From the NCBI RefSeq assembly GCF_001429545.1, contig NZ_LMSP01000012.1, forward strand, positions 609,818-673,817: a stretch of DNA of 64,000 nucleotides, given 5' to 3'. Shown piece by piece: positions 1 to 10,005 of the stretch. The notes beneath the pieces are model-generated. The model was not told where the DNA came from. It was given only the letters and a program-made list of their open reading frames with translations, and made no database searches. Within the stretch, counting starts at the first letter, position 1; every line of letters starts with the position of its first letter. The translations under genes and the position numbers were made by a program. Source of the DNA: Paenibacillus sp. Soil787. Its GTDB lineage: Bacteria; Bacillota; Bacilli; Paenibacillales; NBRC-103111.

Positions 1-85
1 TCCATGTCGTATAAGGGGCTAGTCGTTCATTCGTTCGAATCTCGCCAATATTTGCTGCCTGTAAGTCGGATATTAACTGTTGCAT
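1..85 (-). CDS. murB: UDP-N-acetylenolpyruvoylglucosamine reductase, N-terminal fragment
   Basis: Only the first 28 codons lie in the window; the gene runs off the left edge. They translate as MQQLISDLQAANIGEIRTNE followed by RLAPYTTW, matching the opening of Bacillales MurB proteins, where the TTW stretch precedes the FAD-binding core. MurB reduces UDP-GlcNAc-enolpyruvate to UDP-MurNAc with NADPH. The start ATG has a strong AAGGAGG site about 9 bases upstream. Its position as the next gene after murG matches the dcw order of Bacillus and Paenibacillus. The identification rests on few residues plus synteny, so it is good but not certain. Confidence 0.85.
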   Translation of the reverse strand, partial: MQQLISDLQAANIGEIRTNERLAPYTTW

Positions 86-288
86 GGGAAAACCTCCTTC
101 ACAGAACGTAGGGCGAAATTATCTTGAAAAGCAGCTTCAAGCTTCATAATTTCATAATATGGACCGAGTCGAAGATGGCCGGTCTTCGTTGTTGGCGCCA
201 TATTAAGCCTTAGGTGTCTGTCACGGTTATAGTGTAGTTTATGTAAAATCGGATAGAGTGTGACAATCGCCTATTCGGTTTAGCAAAA

Positions 289-1359
289 TCAAGTCGATAA
301 GCTATAAGTTTCAATCAGTTTTACGATCGATGCAACTGCATCGGTTTCTTTGCGTGATTGCATCGCTGCCTTGTGGGTCTCTCGATTCGCATGAAGAGCT
401 TCTACATGCTCTGCAAGTGTATCGGCTGTTAAAGCCTCTTCTTGTAAAACGTCCGCATAGCCAGCCTTCTGAAATGACTCCGCATTTAGAATCTGGTCTC
501 CTCGACTTGCCTGCAGCGATAAAGGAATAAGCAGCATCGGCTTTTCCATGACTAAAAATTCATAAATCGATGTGGCTCCAGCCCGGGAAATAACAAGGTC
601 TGTCATTGCCAAAATATCTGGGAGCTCCTCATTCAAATATTCAAATTGTTTATATCCCCGGGTATTGGCAAGCTCTGAGGCAATATTGCCTTTCCCGCAT
701 AGGTGTACGATCTGAAACTGATCTAGTAATCGCTCTAGGTTGCCTCTGACGGCTTGATTAATCACTTGTGAGCCTAGGCTCCCGCCCATCACCAAAATGA
801 CCGGTTTCTGCGAATGAAAATCACAAAGCTGGTACGCGCGAGACGCTTTACCACTGAGAATATGTTCACGAATCGGTAAACCTGTCAGCTCTGCCTTGTC
901 TCTTTGAACATGCTGCAAGGACTCCGGGAAGGTAACACAAACCTTGGTTGCAAAAGGTATTGAAATTTTGTTTGCAAGCCCCGGCGTTATATCTGACTCA
1001 TGAATAATCACCGGAATCTTGTTCATCCGACTGCCTAGAACGACCGGGACGGAAACGAACCCGCCCTTCGAAAAGACGATGGCGGGCTTCAAACGACGGA
1101 GCAATCTATAAGACTCATAGACGCCTTTCATCACTTTGAAAGGGTCCTTGAAATTTTTCAGATCAAAATATCGACGTAATTTCCCAGACGAAATGGAGTA
1201 AAAAGGTACACCTTCGCGTTCAATGATGTCTTTCTCGATGCCCGTAGCCGAACCTATGTATTTAATTTCCCAACCTAACTGCGCAAGCTTATGCATCAGC
1301 GCTATGTTAGGTGTAACATGTCCTGCGGAGCCTCCTCCGGTAAAGACAATCGTTTTCAT
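289..1359 (-). CDS. murG: UDP-GlcNAc:lipid I GlcNAc transferase (lipid II synthase)
   Basis: MurG transfers GlcNAc from UDP-GlcNAc to lipid I on the cytoplasmic face of the membrane, giving lipid II. The 356 residues are the normal family length. The N-terminal glycine-rich loop GGGSAGHVTPN near residue 8, the HESDITPGLANK segment near residue 120, the GGSLGSQ loop near 192 and the donor-binding region around SRAGATSIYEF near 258 are all present. The ATG has a GGTGACAGGGG site and starts 7 bases after the spoVE stop, so the two are probably translated from one message. No terminator separates it from the genes on either side. Confidence 0.97.
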   Translation of the reverse strand: MKTIVFTGGGSAGHVTPNIALMHKLAQLGWEIKYIGSATGIEKDIIEREGVPFYSISSGKLRRYFDLKNFKDPFKVMKGVYESYRLLRRLKPAIVFSKGGFVSVPVVLGSRMNKIPVIIHESDITPGLANKISIPFATKVCVTFPESLQHVQRDKAELTGLPIREHILSGKASRAYQLCDFHSQKPVILVMGGSLGSQVINQAVRGNLERLLDQFQIVHLCGKGNIASELANTRGYKQFEYLNEELPDILAMTDLVISRAGATSIYEFLVMEKPMLLIPLSLQASRGDQILNAESFQKAGYADVLQEEALTADTLAEHVEALHANRETHKAAMQSRKETDAVASIVKLIETYSLST

Positions 1360-1366
1360 TCCCCTG

Positions 1367-2464
1367 TCACCTCGAATAGCGGGATATATTGAGCAGGATG
1401 CCGACCGATGTCAGCATAAGCGTCAATGAAGACCCTCCTGCACTTATGAATGGCAAAGTAATGCCGGTTACCGGGAACATTCCGATAACAACACCAATAT
1501 TAATAATGACTTGAACGGCAATCATGCCGATAATGCCCACAGCGATCAAACTGGCAAATGTATCCGGTGCTGTAATAGCCGCCCGCATTCCGCGCCACAC
1601 AAGAATCGTAAAGAGCAACAGCACAAGTGTACCGCCGATAAATCCAAGTTCCTCAGCAATAATGGAGAAAATAAAATCTGTTTGCGGCTCTGGCAAATAA
1701 CTGTACTTCTGACGGCTCATACCAAGACCAAGCCCTACTAGGCCTCCCGGTCCGATTGCATAGAGCGATTGAATCGACTGATAACCTGCACCTAAGGGAT
1801 CCTGCCAAGGATCCAAGAATGCTGTAATTCGCTTCAAACGGTATGGGGCTGCAATGACGAGCCCGATAAAACCCGCAACCCCTATCATACCCAGATACGA
1901 GAGATGAAGCAATCTCGCCCCCGATGTGTAGATGATGAGCAGCGAAGCTCCGACGAGAACGGCACCAGTTCCAAGGTCTGGCTGAAGCATAATGAGACCG
2001 AAGGCTAAGCCCATGATGCCAAGCGGTGGCAATAATCCTTTTCTGAATAAGGTTATTTTCGCTTGGTGTTCAGATAACATGTTGGATAAAAAGAGTATCA
2101 TCCCAATTTTCATAAATTCGGACGGCTGAATACCGAAGGCACCAATCCCTAACCAGCTTCTAGCCCCACCGCGAACAACCCCGATGCCGGGAATCAGCAC
2201 GATAATCAACATGGCAAAGCAAACAAAAAGCGCTATTCGGGCAAACCTTTTCCAAACCAAGTAATCAACATTCATCGTAAAAAACATGGCGATAACACCC
2301 AAAACAGCAAATATAAATTGACGTTTCAAGTAATAAAGGGAGTCGCCAAATTCGCGAAACGCAAGAACACTGCTTGCGCTGTAAACCATAATAACGCCAA
2401 TTGTCAAAAGCAACAAGGTTGGAACAATAATCCAAATGTCAGGAGCGGACCGCGCTTTACCCAT
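1367..2464 (-). CDS. spoVE: SEDS-family peptidoglycan polymerase (SpoVE/FtsW)
   Basis: This is a ten-segment SEDS membrane protein, the glycan-polymerising partner of a class B PBP. Visible marks are the N-terminal TLLLLTIGVIMVYSAS helix, the segment GIQPSEFMKIG, the AAPYRLKRITAFLDPWQD loop and the C-terminal GGSSL motif. I start it at the ATG of MGKARSAPDIW, which has a GAGGTG site six bases upstream and gives 365 residues, the size of Bacillus SpoVE. An upstream in-frame ATG adds 11 residues but has no ribosome site. Its place between murD and murG, with spoVD in the same cluster, favours the sporulation cortex enzyme SpoVE; a vegetative FtsW role cannot be excluded. Confidence 0.9.
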   Translation of the reverse strand: MGKARSAPDIWIIVPTLLLLTIGVIMVYSASSVLAFREFGDSLYYLKRQFIFAVLGVIAMFFTMNVDYLVWKRFARIALFVCFAMLIIVLIPGIGVVRGGARSWLGIGAFGIQPSEFMKIGMILFLSNMLSEHQAKITLFRKGLLPPLGIMGLAFGLIMLQPDLGTGAVLVGASLLIIYTSGARLLHLSYLGMIGVAGFIGLVIAAPYRLKRITAFLDPWQDPLGAGYQSIQSLYAIGPGGLVGLGLGMSRQKYSYLPEPQTDFIFSIIAEELGFIGGTLVLLLFTILVWRGMRAAITAPDTFASLIAVGIIGMIAVQVIINIGVVIGMFPVTGITLPFISAGGSSLTLMLTSVGILLNISRYSR

Positions 2465-2565
2465 AACAGACACCTCTTCGTGTGTTGTAGGCGTCATCCA
2501 TGCTACAATTCAGCAAGCAGGCGACATTATCGCCAAACCATGCAGTAAATGTGGATAAGCCCTAT

Positions 2566-3960
2566 TTAAAGGTTATGCACGGACTCCTTAAACATGCGTC
2601 CCCTGTCCTCATAGGAGGGGAACATATCCCAGCTTGCACAAGCAGGTGAAAGTAGAACAATATCTCCAGGTTCACTCATTTGCCAGGCTAGCTGTACGGC
2701 TTGAGACACCGCGTCCGCTGCATCCTTAGCAGTATCGACGGTTTCAATGCGGCTAATCCCTGCCAGCTCGGCAATATGTGTAATTTTCTCTTTCGTTTGA
2801 CCTAGGGTAACGATGCCTTTAATCCGCTCACGGAAAGTAGGCAGAAGTTCCATGTAATCCGACCCACGATCCAAACCTCCTGCAATGAGAACCACATGCT
2901 GGTTGAACGCCTCAATTGACTTAATTGAAGCTGCCGCATTCGTCGCTTTGGAATTGTTATAGAAGGTCACACCCTTCAGCTCTCTAACGAGCTCCAGACG
3001 GTGTTCTACGCCTTGGAAGCTTCTAAGCACATCTGCTATGGCATCTAGCTGAACACCTGCCGTAATGGCCGCTGCCGCGGCTGCTAACGCGTTCTCGACG
3101 TTAAAGCTGCCCGGAATCCCCATTTCACTTGCCGGCATAATGGGTTGCACTTGGCCGATTCCATTAGCGTAAACAATGACTTCCGTTTCTACATCGAAGT
3201 AAACGCCAAAAACGAGCTTTTCTTTCATAGAAAAAGGGAACAGTTTAGCCTTCAGACTAGGAATTAAAGACAGACACACCTCATCATCCCAATTCAGGAT
3301 TGCTGTATCCTCTTCGGTTTGATTCGCAAATAATTTAGCTTTCGAAGCGATATAGTCATCCATGGAACCATGATAATCCAAATGAGTTTCGTACACATTC
3401 AACAAGAGGGCAATCGTCGGCCGGAACGCAGTTGTTCCTTTCAGTTGAAAGCTGCTAAGCTCAACAACCATCCAGTTATCAGCTGTAACTTCAGGCGCTG
3501 CCTCGGTCAACGCGCGCCCAATATTACCCGCTACAACAGGAGATAAACCAGCTGCGTCCAGCATCAAACCAATCAATGTTGTCGTTGTGGTCTTGCCATT
3601 CGAGCCTGTAATACCAATAATTGGAGCTTCACAGAATTGATAAGCAACCTCAACCTCAGTCACGACCTCGATTCCAAGCTCTTCTGCCTTGCGAAGCGGC
3701 TCTATCGTATATGGAATTCCCGGGTTCTTCACAACGAGAGAAACACCCTCATGCATCAAGGACTCCGGATGAAAGCCGCATACAACAGAAATACCCAGAG
3801 CCTCTAATTCGTCGGCTTCAGGGCATGCGCTTCGCTCTTTTTTGTCGTTGACCGTGACCAAGGCTCCTTTTTGATGAAAAAGCTTAGCCGCAGCGACACC
3901 GCTGCGAGCCAAGCCCAGAATAATCACTTCAAGTCCACGATAATCCCGCGGATGATTCAT
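2566..3960 (-). CDS. murD: UDP-N-acetylmuramoyl-L-alanine--D-glutamate ligase
   Basis: MurD adds D-glutamate to UDP-MurNAc-L-Ala in the cytoplasm, using ATP. The 464-residue protein has the three-domain Mur ligase layout: an N-terminal UDP-binding domain starting VIILGLARSGVAAA, the central ATPase with P-loop GITGSNGKTTTTT near residue 116, the NVYETHLDYHGSMDDY segment near 190, and a C-terminal domain with EHRLELVRE and the NNSKATN motif. Its ribosome site GAGGTG overlaps the end of mraY and only three bases separate the two frames, so translational coupling is likely. Confidence 0.97.
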   Translation of the reverse strand: MNHPRDYRGLEVIILGLARSGVAAAKLFHQKGALVTVNDKKERSACPEADELEALGISVVCGFHPESLMHEGVSLVVKNPGIPYTIEPLRKAEELGIEVVTEVEVAYQFCEAPIIGITGSNGKTTTTTLIGLMLDAAGLSPVVAGNIGRALTEAAPEVTADNWMVVELSSFQLKGTTAFRPTIALLLNVYETHLDYHGSMDDYIASKAKLFANQTEEDTAILNWDDEVCLSLIPSLKAKLFPFSMKEKLVFGVYFDVETEVIVYANGIGQVQPIMPASEMGIPGSFNVENALAAAAAAITAGVQLDAIADVLRSFQGVEHRLELVRELKGVTFYNNSKATNAAASIKSIEAFNQHVVLIAGGLDRGSDYMELLPTFRERIKGIVTLGQTKEKITHIAELAGISRIETVDTAKDAADAVSQAVQLAWQMSEPGDIVLLSPACASWDMFPSYEDRGRMFKESVHNL

Positions 3961-3963
3961 GCT

Positions 3964-4923
3964 CTACAACACCTCATTCATATATAATCCGAGTACAGCA
4001 AGTACGAGACCTACGACCCAGAATGTGATAACAACACGCCATTCCGACCAACCCACCAATTCAAAGTGATGATGGATCGGACTCATTTTGAAAACACGCT
4101 TGCCTCTCGTCTTGAAAGAAACAACTTGGATCACAACAGAAAGAATCTCAACCAAGAACACACCGCCAACAATGGCAAGCAGAAGCTCAGCTTTGGTCAA
4201 AATGGCAACAGCCACAAGGCCGCCGCCAATCCCGAGCGATCCTGTATCACCCATAAATACTTTGGCTGGATGCGCATTAAAAACGAGAAAACCGAGTACG
4301 GCCCCCACCATGGCTGCCGAGAAAATAGCCGCTTCCGGCTGTGTATTATTCATAGCAATAACCGTATAAGCACCAAATGCAATGGCACTTGTCCCTGCGA
4401 GCAGTCCATCAAGACCATCGGTGAAATTCACCGCATTCGATGCGCCCAACATCAGAATAGCCATTAATGGGAAATACAACCAGCCTGGATTGAAGTGGAA
4501 CGCCACAAATGGAATATATAAGTCCGTGCTGTGTCCTTGCATGACAAGCAGGTAACAGACAATGGCGGAGATCAAGAGCTGACCGAACAGCTTTTGTTTC
4601 GCTGTAAGTCCGAGTGAACGCTTGAAAATAATTTTGATATAATCGTCTAGAAAGCCAACTAATCCATAGCCTAAAGAAGCTATTAACAGAATTAGAAGAT
4701 CCGTATTTTTATCGGCAAAACGAAGCGTAGCAAGGGCCAGTGCGAGTAAAATGATGACTCCGCCCATTGTTGGTGTCCCTTGTTTTTTCAGATGTCCTTG
4801 CGGGCCATCCTCACGAATTTGTTGTCCGAATTTCATACGCCGCAAAATGGGTATAAAAAGCGGTCCCATAATAAGCGCAAGTACAAAAGCTACGCCCATC
4901 GTTAATAAAATTGCGTTTTCCAC
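3964..4923 (-). CDS. mraY: Phospho-N-acetylmuramoyl-pentapeptide transferase
   Basis: MraY moves phospho-MurNAc-pentapeptide from UDP to undecaprenyl phosphate, giving lipid I. It is a 319-residue polytopic membrane protein of usual length. The catalytic and substrate motifs are clear: the FLDDYIKI loop near residue 90, NAVNFTDGLDGL near 163, and the HHH run in MSPIHHHFELVGW near 288. The start codon is GTG with an AGGGGG site seven bases upstream. A 75-base gap separates it from murF, and it runs almost directly into murD. Confidence 0.97.
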   Translation of the reverse strand: MENAILLTMGVAFVLALIMGPLFIPILRRMKFGQQIREDGPQGHLKKQGTPTMGGVIILLALALATLRFADKNTDLLILLIASLGYGLVGFLDDYIKIIFKRSLGLTAKQKLFGQLLISAIVCYLLVMQGHSTDLYIPFVAFHFNPGWLYFPLMAILMLGASNAVNFTDGLDGLLAGTSAIAFGAYTVIAMNNTQPEAAIFSAAMVGAVLGFLVFNAHPAKVFMGDTGSLGIGGGLVAVAILTKAELLLAIVGGVFLVEILSVVIQVVSFKTRGKRVFKMSPIHHHFELVGWSEWRVVITFWVVGLVLAVLGLYMNEVL

Positions 4924-4998
4924 GTTGGTTCCCCCTGCTCGTTTTCGTCTTTCGAAAACGATCTACTGTTTCATCCTATCATTCATTTCAAACGCCAT

Positions 4999-6396
4999 CT
5001 AGGCGAGTAAGGCATTAACCACTTGCTCGAGACGCATGCCTCGCGAGCCTTTTACGAGCACAAGGTCCTCGGCTCGCACTTCAGCCCCGAGCTCTGCCGC
5101 GAGCTGCTCTTTGTCATCGAAGGCGCGCACGCATGCCTTCGGGAAGCGCTGAGCCGCTTCATCCGCGATGTAGCGGCCTAGACGGCCGAACGTGAAGACG
5201 TAGTCTACACGTTCCGGAGACAACACCGCACCAATACTGCGGTGGAACTGCTCTTCGTGCTCGCCAAGCTCCAGCATGTCGCCGAGCACGAGGAACTTGC
5301 GACCGAAGCCGCGCAGCTGCTCGGTCAAGTCGATCGCAGCCCGCATGGATGCCGGGCTGGCGTTATACGCATCGTTAAGCACAGTCAGCCCTGAGGCTGC
5401 TGTCAACTTCTCGATGCGCATGCTTGTCATCTGCAGCGAGCGAAACCCCGCTGCAATTCCCACAGGCCAGACGCCGAAGGCTTCGCCGATGGCAATGGCC
5501 GCTAACGCATTAATCACATTATGCGTGCCGAGCAAGGGAATAAACAATTCCGGGTAACCCGGTGAATTGATCTGGAAGTGCGCCCCGTCCGCATCCATTC
5601 GGATGTCGGTCGGGAACAGATCATTGCCCGCGCCGCTGCCAAAGCGGATGCGGCGCAGCCCCTCTGGCAGGCCTTGCTCCGCGAGGGCCTGTTCAATCAG
5701 TGGTTCGTCGCCGTTGTAGACGAACAGTCCGCCCTTGGGCATTCCGCTAACGATCTCGGCCTTAGCCCGAGCGATTTCTTCCCGCGAGCCCAGCTGAAGC
5801 ATGTGCGATTCGCCGATCATCGTAATGATCGACGCTTCCGGCTCCGCCAGATTGGATAGCAGCTCAATCTCGCCGCGTCCACTCATCCCCATCTCGACCA
5901 CGGCGAATTGCGTGGTCTCTTCAAGCTCGAGCAGGGTAAGCGGTAAACCAATATGATTATTCAGGTTTCCCTTAGTTTTGTGCACTTGAAATGTACTACC
6001 CAATACGGACGCAACTAAATCTTTGGTCGTCGTTTTGCCATTACTCCCCGTAATGCCTATAATGCGAACCGGCAGCTGCTTGCGATAAGACTTTGCCAAC
6101 TGCTGCAGGGCTGTTAGCGTATCCTTGACGCGAATGATCGGCATGCCTTCTGGGGGGTGAGGGTGGTCATCTTGCCATAAGGCAGCCGCAGCACCCTTGC
6201 TGTAAGCCTCTGATGCATAAGCGTGACCATCGAAATGATCCCCAATCAGCGGCACAAACAGACTTCCCGGTCGTATTGTTCGCGTGTCGGTAGATATGCC
6301 TTTTATTGGAATGTCCTTTGCCGTTGAAGCCGAGGACACCAGCACACTTTCATCGCCTAGCATGTCTGTCATTTGTTTCAACGTGCGCTCTATCAT
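4999..6396 (-). CDS. murF: UDP-N-acetylmuramoyl-tripeptide--D-alanyl-D-alanine ligase
   Basis: MurF joins D-Ala-D-Ala to the UDP-MurNAc-tripeptide. The 465-residue protein has the Mur ligase P-loop GITGSNGKTTTKDL near residue 115, followed by HKTKGNLNNHIGLPLTLL typical of MurF, and the C-terminal LNDAYNASPASMRAA segment. Its ATG overlaps the murE stop in an ATGA tetrad, so the two are translationally coupled. In B. subtilis murF lies elsewhere with ddl; its place here between murE and mraY fits Paenibacillus-like dcw clusters. The 3-prime two-thirds of the gene is visibly richer in G+C than murE and mraY on either side. Confidence 0.96.
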   Translation of the reverse strand: MIERTLKQMTDMLGDESVLVSSASTAKDIPIKGISTDTRTIRPGSLFVPLIGDHFDGHAYASEAYSKGAAAALWQDDHPHPPEGMPIIRVKDTLTALQQLAKSYRKQLPVRIIGITGSNGKTTTKDLVASVLGSTFQVHKTKGNLNNHIGLPLTLLELEETTQFAVVEMGMSGRGEIELLSNLAEPEASIITMIGESHMLQLGSREEIARAKAEIVSGMPKGGLFVYNGDEPLIEQALAEQGLPEGLRRIRFGSGAGNDLFPTDIRMDADGAHFQINSPGYPELFIPLLGTHNVINALAAIAIGEAFGVWPVGIAAGFRSLQMTSMRIEKLTAASGLTVLNDAYNASPASMRAAIDLTEQLRGFGRKFLVLGDMLELGEHEEQFHRSIGAVLSPERVDYVFTFGRLGRYIADEAAQRFPKACVRAFDDKEQLAAELGAEVRAEDLVLVKGSRGMRLEQVVNALLA

Positions 6397-7880
6397 CGTC
6401 CTCTCCCCCTTATCGCAGCCTTAGCCACCAATCGATCATCGAAATCATGCTTGACCCCCATGACATCCTGATACGTTTCGTGGCCTTTTCCCGCTATCAA
6501 TATTACATCTTTAGGGCCTGCCCCTTCAATAGCCTTTTGTATCGCTTTTTTACGATCCACGATTAATTCATACTGTTCTTTTGGGTAATTGACCTCTTTT
6601 AGACCAGGAACGATATCATCAAGAATGGCATCTGGATTTTCCGTACGCGGATTATCTGAAGTCACATACAAATAATCACTATACTTGGCCGTAACCTTGC
6701 CCATAAGAGGACGTTTCGTTCGATCACGGTCACCACCGCAGCCAAACACAGTGATTACTTTACCTTCTGCAAAGTCACGTACAGTAGACAAGGCATTCTC
6801 TAGTCCATCTGGGGTATGAGCATAGTCAACCAAGACTAAGTAATCCTGTCCTTCATTCACAACCTCCATACGCCCATCTACTACCGTAATATCTTCTAAA
6901 CTATTCCGTATCGCTTCAAGGGGAATTCCTTCCGCCAGTGCCGCAGCAATGGACCCAAGAGCATTGTACACGTTGAATTTACCCACCAACTTCATTCTGA
7001 AAAAAGCCTCTCCCGCAAAGGAAATAAGCTGAAATTCCGTGCCTTGGGCTGTAATTCGAATATTTGTCGCCCTTACATCACATTCGTTCTCTATACCATA
7101 TGTAATAATTTGCGCGGCTGTCAACTTACTGAACGTATGGGAAGCAGCATCATCCGCATTTAGAATAGCATACTGACGCTCCTTGAGATCGCTTGAGAAA
7201 CCATTCCCTAATCTAGAGAAGAGCAGGCCTTTTGCAGCTGCGTAAGCATCCATCGTTTTGTGATAATCTAAATGATCTTGTGTTAAATTCGTGAAAATAC
7301 CCGATCGGAAATGAACGCCCTTCACTCGACCTAATTCCAAAGCATGGCTGGACACTTCCATAATGCAGTAATCCGTCTTTTGCTCACACATCTGGCGGAA
7401 GCTGCGCTGTAAATCGACGGCTTCCTGGGTTGTGCGCTCCATTTCCGTATAGGCATCCCCGATTTTCATTTGAATCGTTCCCATAAGTCCTGTCGTAAAG
7501 CCTTGATCCCTTAGTATTTTCTCGATCAAATAGGTCGATGTCGTTTTACCATTCGTACCCGTAATGCCAATTAGTTTCAGTTCTTTGCTGGGATATCCAT
7601 AGAAATGGGCTGATAGAGCCGCCATTGCATATCTCGCATCTTTCACAACAAGCTGAGGAATTGGCAAGTCCAGTACTCTTTCCGTTACAAGTGCAGAAGC
7701 CCCAAGCGCAATCGCTTTTGGGGCATAATCGTGACCATCTGCTGTCAGTCCAGGGATACACAGAAACATATCCCCTGTTTTTATTTTGCGAGAGTCTGCT
7801 TCAATCCCAGTAATCTCTGTTTCAGCATCTCCATGTATGTGGGTAATGAGCAGTGCGGAAGCAAGCTCCTGAAGTTTCAT
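6393..7880 (-). CDS. murE: UDP-N-acetylmuramoyl-tripeptide synthetase, meso-diaminopimelate adding
   Basis: MurE adds the third stem-peptide residue. The 495-residue protein has the P-loop GITGTNGKTTSTYL near residue 108, the DHLDYHKTMDAY segment near 207 and, near residue 405, the DNPRTENP motif. DNPR is the established signature for meso-diaminopimelate rather than lysine selection. I start at the ATG preceded by AAGGAGAGGG; an in-frame TTG two codons upstream would sit too close to that site. It overlaps murF by four bases. A 110-base gap separates it from spoVD upstream. Confidence 0.97.
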   Translation of the reverse strand: MKLQELASALLITHIHGDAETEITGIEADSRKIKTGDMFLCIPGLTADGHDYAPKAIALGASALVTERVLDLPIPQLVVKDARYAMAALSAHFYGYPSKELKLIGITGTNGKTTSTYLIEKILRDQGFTTGLMGTIQMKIGDAYTEMERTTQEAVDLQRSFRQMCEQKTDYCIMEVSSHALELGRVKGVHFRSGIFTNLTQDHLDYHKTMDAYAAAKGLLFSRLGNGFSSDLKERQYAILNADDAASHTFSKLTAAQIITYGIENECDVRATNIRITAQGTEFQLISFAGEAFFRMKLVGKFNVYNALGSIAAALAEGIPLEAIRNSLEDITVVDGRMEVVNEGQDYLVLVDYAHTPDGLENALSTVRDFAEGKVITVFGCGGDRDRTKRPLMGKVTAKYSDYLYVTSDNPRTENPDAILDDIVPGLKEVNYPKEQYELIVDRKKAIQKAIEGAGPKDVILIAGKGHETYQDVMGVKHDFDDRLVAKAAIRGRGR

Positions 7881-7990
7881 GAGCAACCCTCTCCTTAACG
7901 TTATTGCTACCTATTATTGACAATTTTATGCCAGTGGAAAAGCTAAACATGTCTTACTTGCAAATCTTTTTTCGAGCCAACCAAACCACT

Positions 7991-9919
7991 TTACTGAGGT
8001 GGCGCATTATTCGAGAGAAAAATGCGTATTGTAGAGCCTTGATCTACTCGTGAGCCCGCTTTCGGCGCTTGACTGATCACATATTTGCCGCTGCCGGACT
8101 TAGCCAGCCTAAAATTCATGTTCAGATCTTCTAATATATCATCAACTGAGGCTCCAACCAAGTCCGGAACCTCAACAACCGGTATTTCTCCATAGCGATA
8201 ATCTTTATCAAGCTGATTTTTGTCCGGTTCGACTTTCATATATCGCAAAGCATCAGCCATCATATTCTTCACAAGCGGAGCTGCAATCAGACCTCCAAAT
8301 TGAATTCCTTGAGGATCATCCACAGCTGCATAGATGACAATCTTCGGATTATCGGCCGGCGCGAACCCAATGAAGGAGACAATATGCTCATCCGGCGAAT
8401 AACGTCCGTTAATAACCTTCTGCGCTGTTCCCGTCTTCCCACCTACGCGATAGCCGTCGATAAACGCATTGCGTCCTGTGCCTTTGGCAACAACGCTTTC
8501 AAGCGCTTCGCGTACTTGCTTCGATGTCTCCTCCGAGACGACATTGCGTACAAGCTCGGGCTTTACAACATCAACGATCTCACCTGTATCCGGATTCGTG
8601 AATGACTTCGCCACATACGGCTTAAAAAGTTTTCCTCCGTTAATAGCCGCAGACACAGCCGTGATTTGCTGAATCGGAGTGACCGATACACCTTGACCGA
8701 ATGCCGTCGTTGCAAGCTCAACCGGACCCACTTGTGACGGTTTGAACATAATGCCGTTTTCTTCGCCGCCAAGGTCAATTCCCGTCTTCTTCCCAAAACC
8801 AAACTTTGAAATGTAATCAAACAATTTTTCCTTGCCTAAACGCTGTCCCATTACGACGAATCCGGGGTTGCAGGAGTTCTGTACGACTTGCAGCATTGTT
8901 TCACTGCCATGACCGCCGCGTTTCCAACAGCGGAGTCTAGCCCCTCCGACCTCAATAAATCCAGGATCGTAAAACTGTTCATTTTTTAAATCAACTTTTT
9001 TTTCCTCTAGTGCCGCAGCTAGCGTAATAATTTTGAAGGTAGAACCCGGCTCATATGTTTTCCAAATCGGTAAGTTCCTGTTATAAGTTTCAGCCGGAAA
9101 ATCCTTATAATTGCCTGGTTCATAAGTAGGCCTGCTTCCCATAGCAAGGATTTCACCATTATTAGGATCCATCATGATGGCAATAACATTTTGCGCCTTA
9201 TACTGTACCATGGCCTGATCTAATTCTCTTTCCAATACAGATTGCAGATGAGTATCAATCGTCAACTTCATATTAAGGCCGTCTTTAGGCTTCGTATAGG
9301 TATCTGTTGTCCCTTCCAGCGTTCTTCCTGCTGCATCAGTCATATAGGATATGTTTCCTGGTATTCCAGTCAATTGGCTGTTATATTTCGCCTCAATGCC
9401 TGTCAGCCCTTTATCTAACCCAGCAAAACCGAGAATATGGGCAGCTAATGAGCCAAAAGGGTAGTATCTTTTGTTATCTTCTGCGACCACAATACCAGGA
9501 AGATGCAGATTTCGTACTTCTTGCGCTTTTTCAATCGTTATTTTCCGTCCTGAAGGCTTGATATCGTTTTGGGATGTTTTCTTTGTAATCTGTTTATAAA
9601 TGTCATCTTCGTTCCCTTGCAGCACTTCGGCAAGTTTGGCCGCAGTGCTTCGGGCATCTTGAATTTGAACAGGAATAGCCACGATCGTAGGTGTACTCAT
9701 ACTGTAAGTCATCGTTATCCCATTGCGATCTTGAATCTCGCCTCGCTTGGGCGCAAACTCTATTTTTCTTCGCCAACTATCCTCTGCTTTATTCGCCAAG
9801 TCTTGTCCAATCCATAGCTGGACATAAGCTAGACGGAGAATAAGTGCTGCAAATATGACAGTACCAATGATGAGCGCAGTAAACAATCTGCGACGAACGG
9901 TAACGTTAGAAACACGCAT
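7991..9919 (-). CDS. spoVD: Sporulation-specific class B penicillin-binding protein SpoVD
   Basis: This is a membrane-anchored D,D-transpeptidase acting outside the cell on peptidoglycan; in Bacillus SpoVD makes spore cortex together with SpoVE. A single N-terminal anchor lies at about residues 12-34, then the PBP dimerisation domain, then the transpeptidase domain with all three active motifs: S293-T-F-K296, S349-C-N351 and K495-T-G497. The C-terminus (about 581-640) is one PASTA domain. One PASTA domain and 642 residues match SpoVD, while its neighbour has two and is longer. The ATG lies 11 bases after a GGGAG site. Confidence 0.94.
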   Translation of the reverse strand: MRVSNVTVRRRLFTALIIGTVIFAALILRLAYVQLWIGQDLANKAEDSWRRKIEFAPKRGEIQDRNGITMTYSMSTPTIVAIPVQIQDARSTAAKLAEVLQGNEDDIYKQITKKTSQNDIKPSGRKITIEKAQEVRNLHLPGIVVAEDNKRYYPFGSLAAHILGFAGLDKGLTGIEAKYNSQLTGIPGNISYMTDAAGRTLEGTTDTYTKPKDGLNMKLTIDTHLQSVLERELDQAMVQYKAQNVIAIMMDPNNGEILAMGSRPTYEPGNYKDFPAETYNRNLPIWKTYEPGSTFKIITLAAALEEKKVDLKNEQFYDPGFIEVGGARLRCWKRGGHGSETMLQVVQNSCNPGFVVMGQRLGKEKLFDYISKFGFGKKTGIDLGGEENGIMFKPSQVGPVELATTAFGQGVSVTPIQQITAVSAAINGGKLFKPYVAKSFTNPDTGEIVDVVKPELVRNVVSEETSKQVREALESVVAKGTGRNAFIDGYRVGGKTGTAQKVINGRYSPDEHIVSFIGFAPADNPKIVIYAAVDDPQGIQFGGLIAAPLVKNMMADALRYMKVEPDKNQLDKDYRYGEIPVVEVPDLVGASVDDILEDLNMNFRLAKSGSGKYVISQAPKAGSRVDQGSTIRIFLSNNAPPQ

Positions 9920-10005
9920 GAACGTTCAGTCTCCCTTCCCAAATAAGTCAACATCATTCCTAACATGACTATTCAGGACAAACAGGGGTTAGAACAAGCT
10001 ATCCA

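Noticed and set aside
70..198. 42-codon minus-strand frame (MAPTTKTGHLRLGPYYEIMK...) overlapping the murB start
   Set aside because: Weak ribosome site and it covers the murB ribosome site; no family match known to me.
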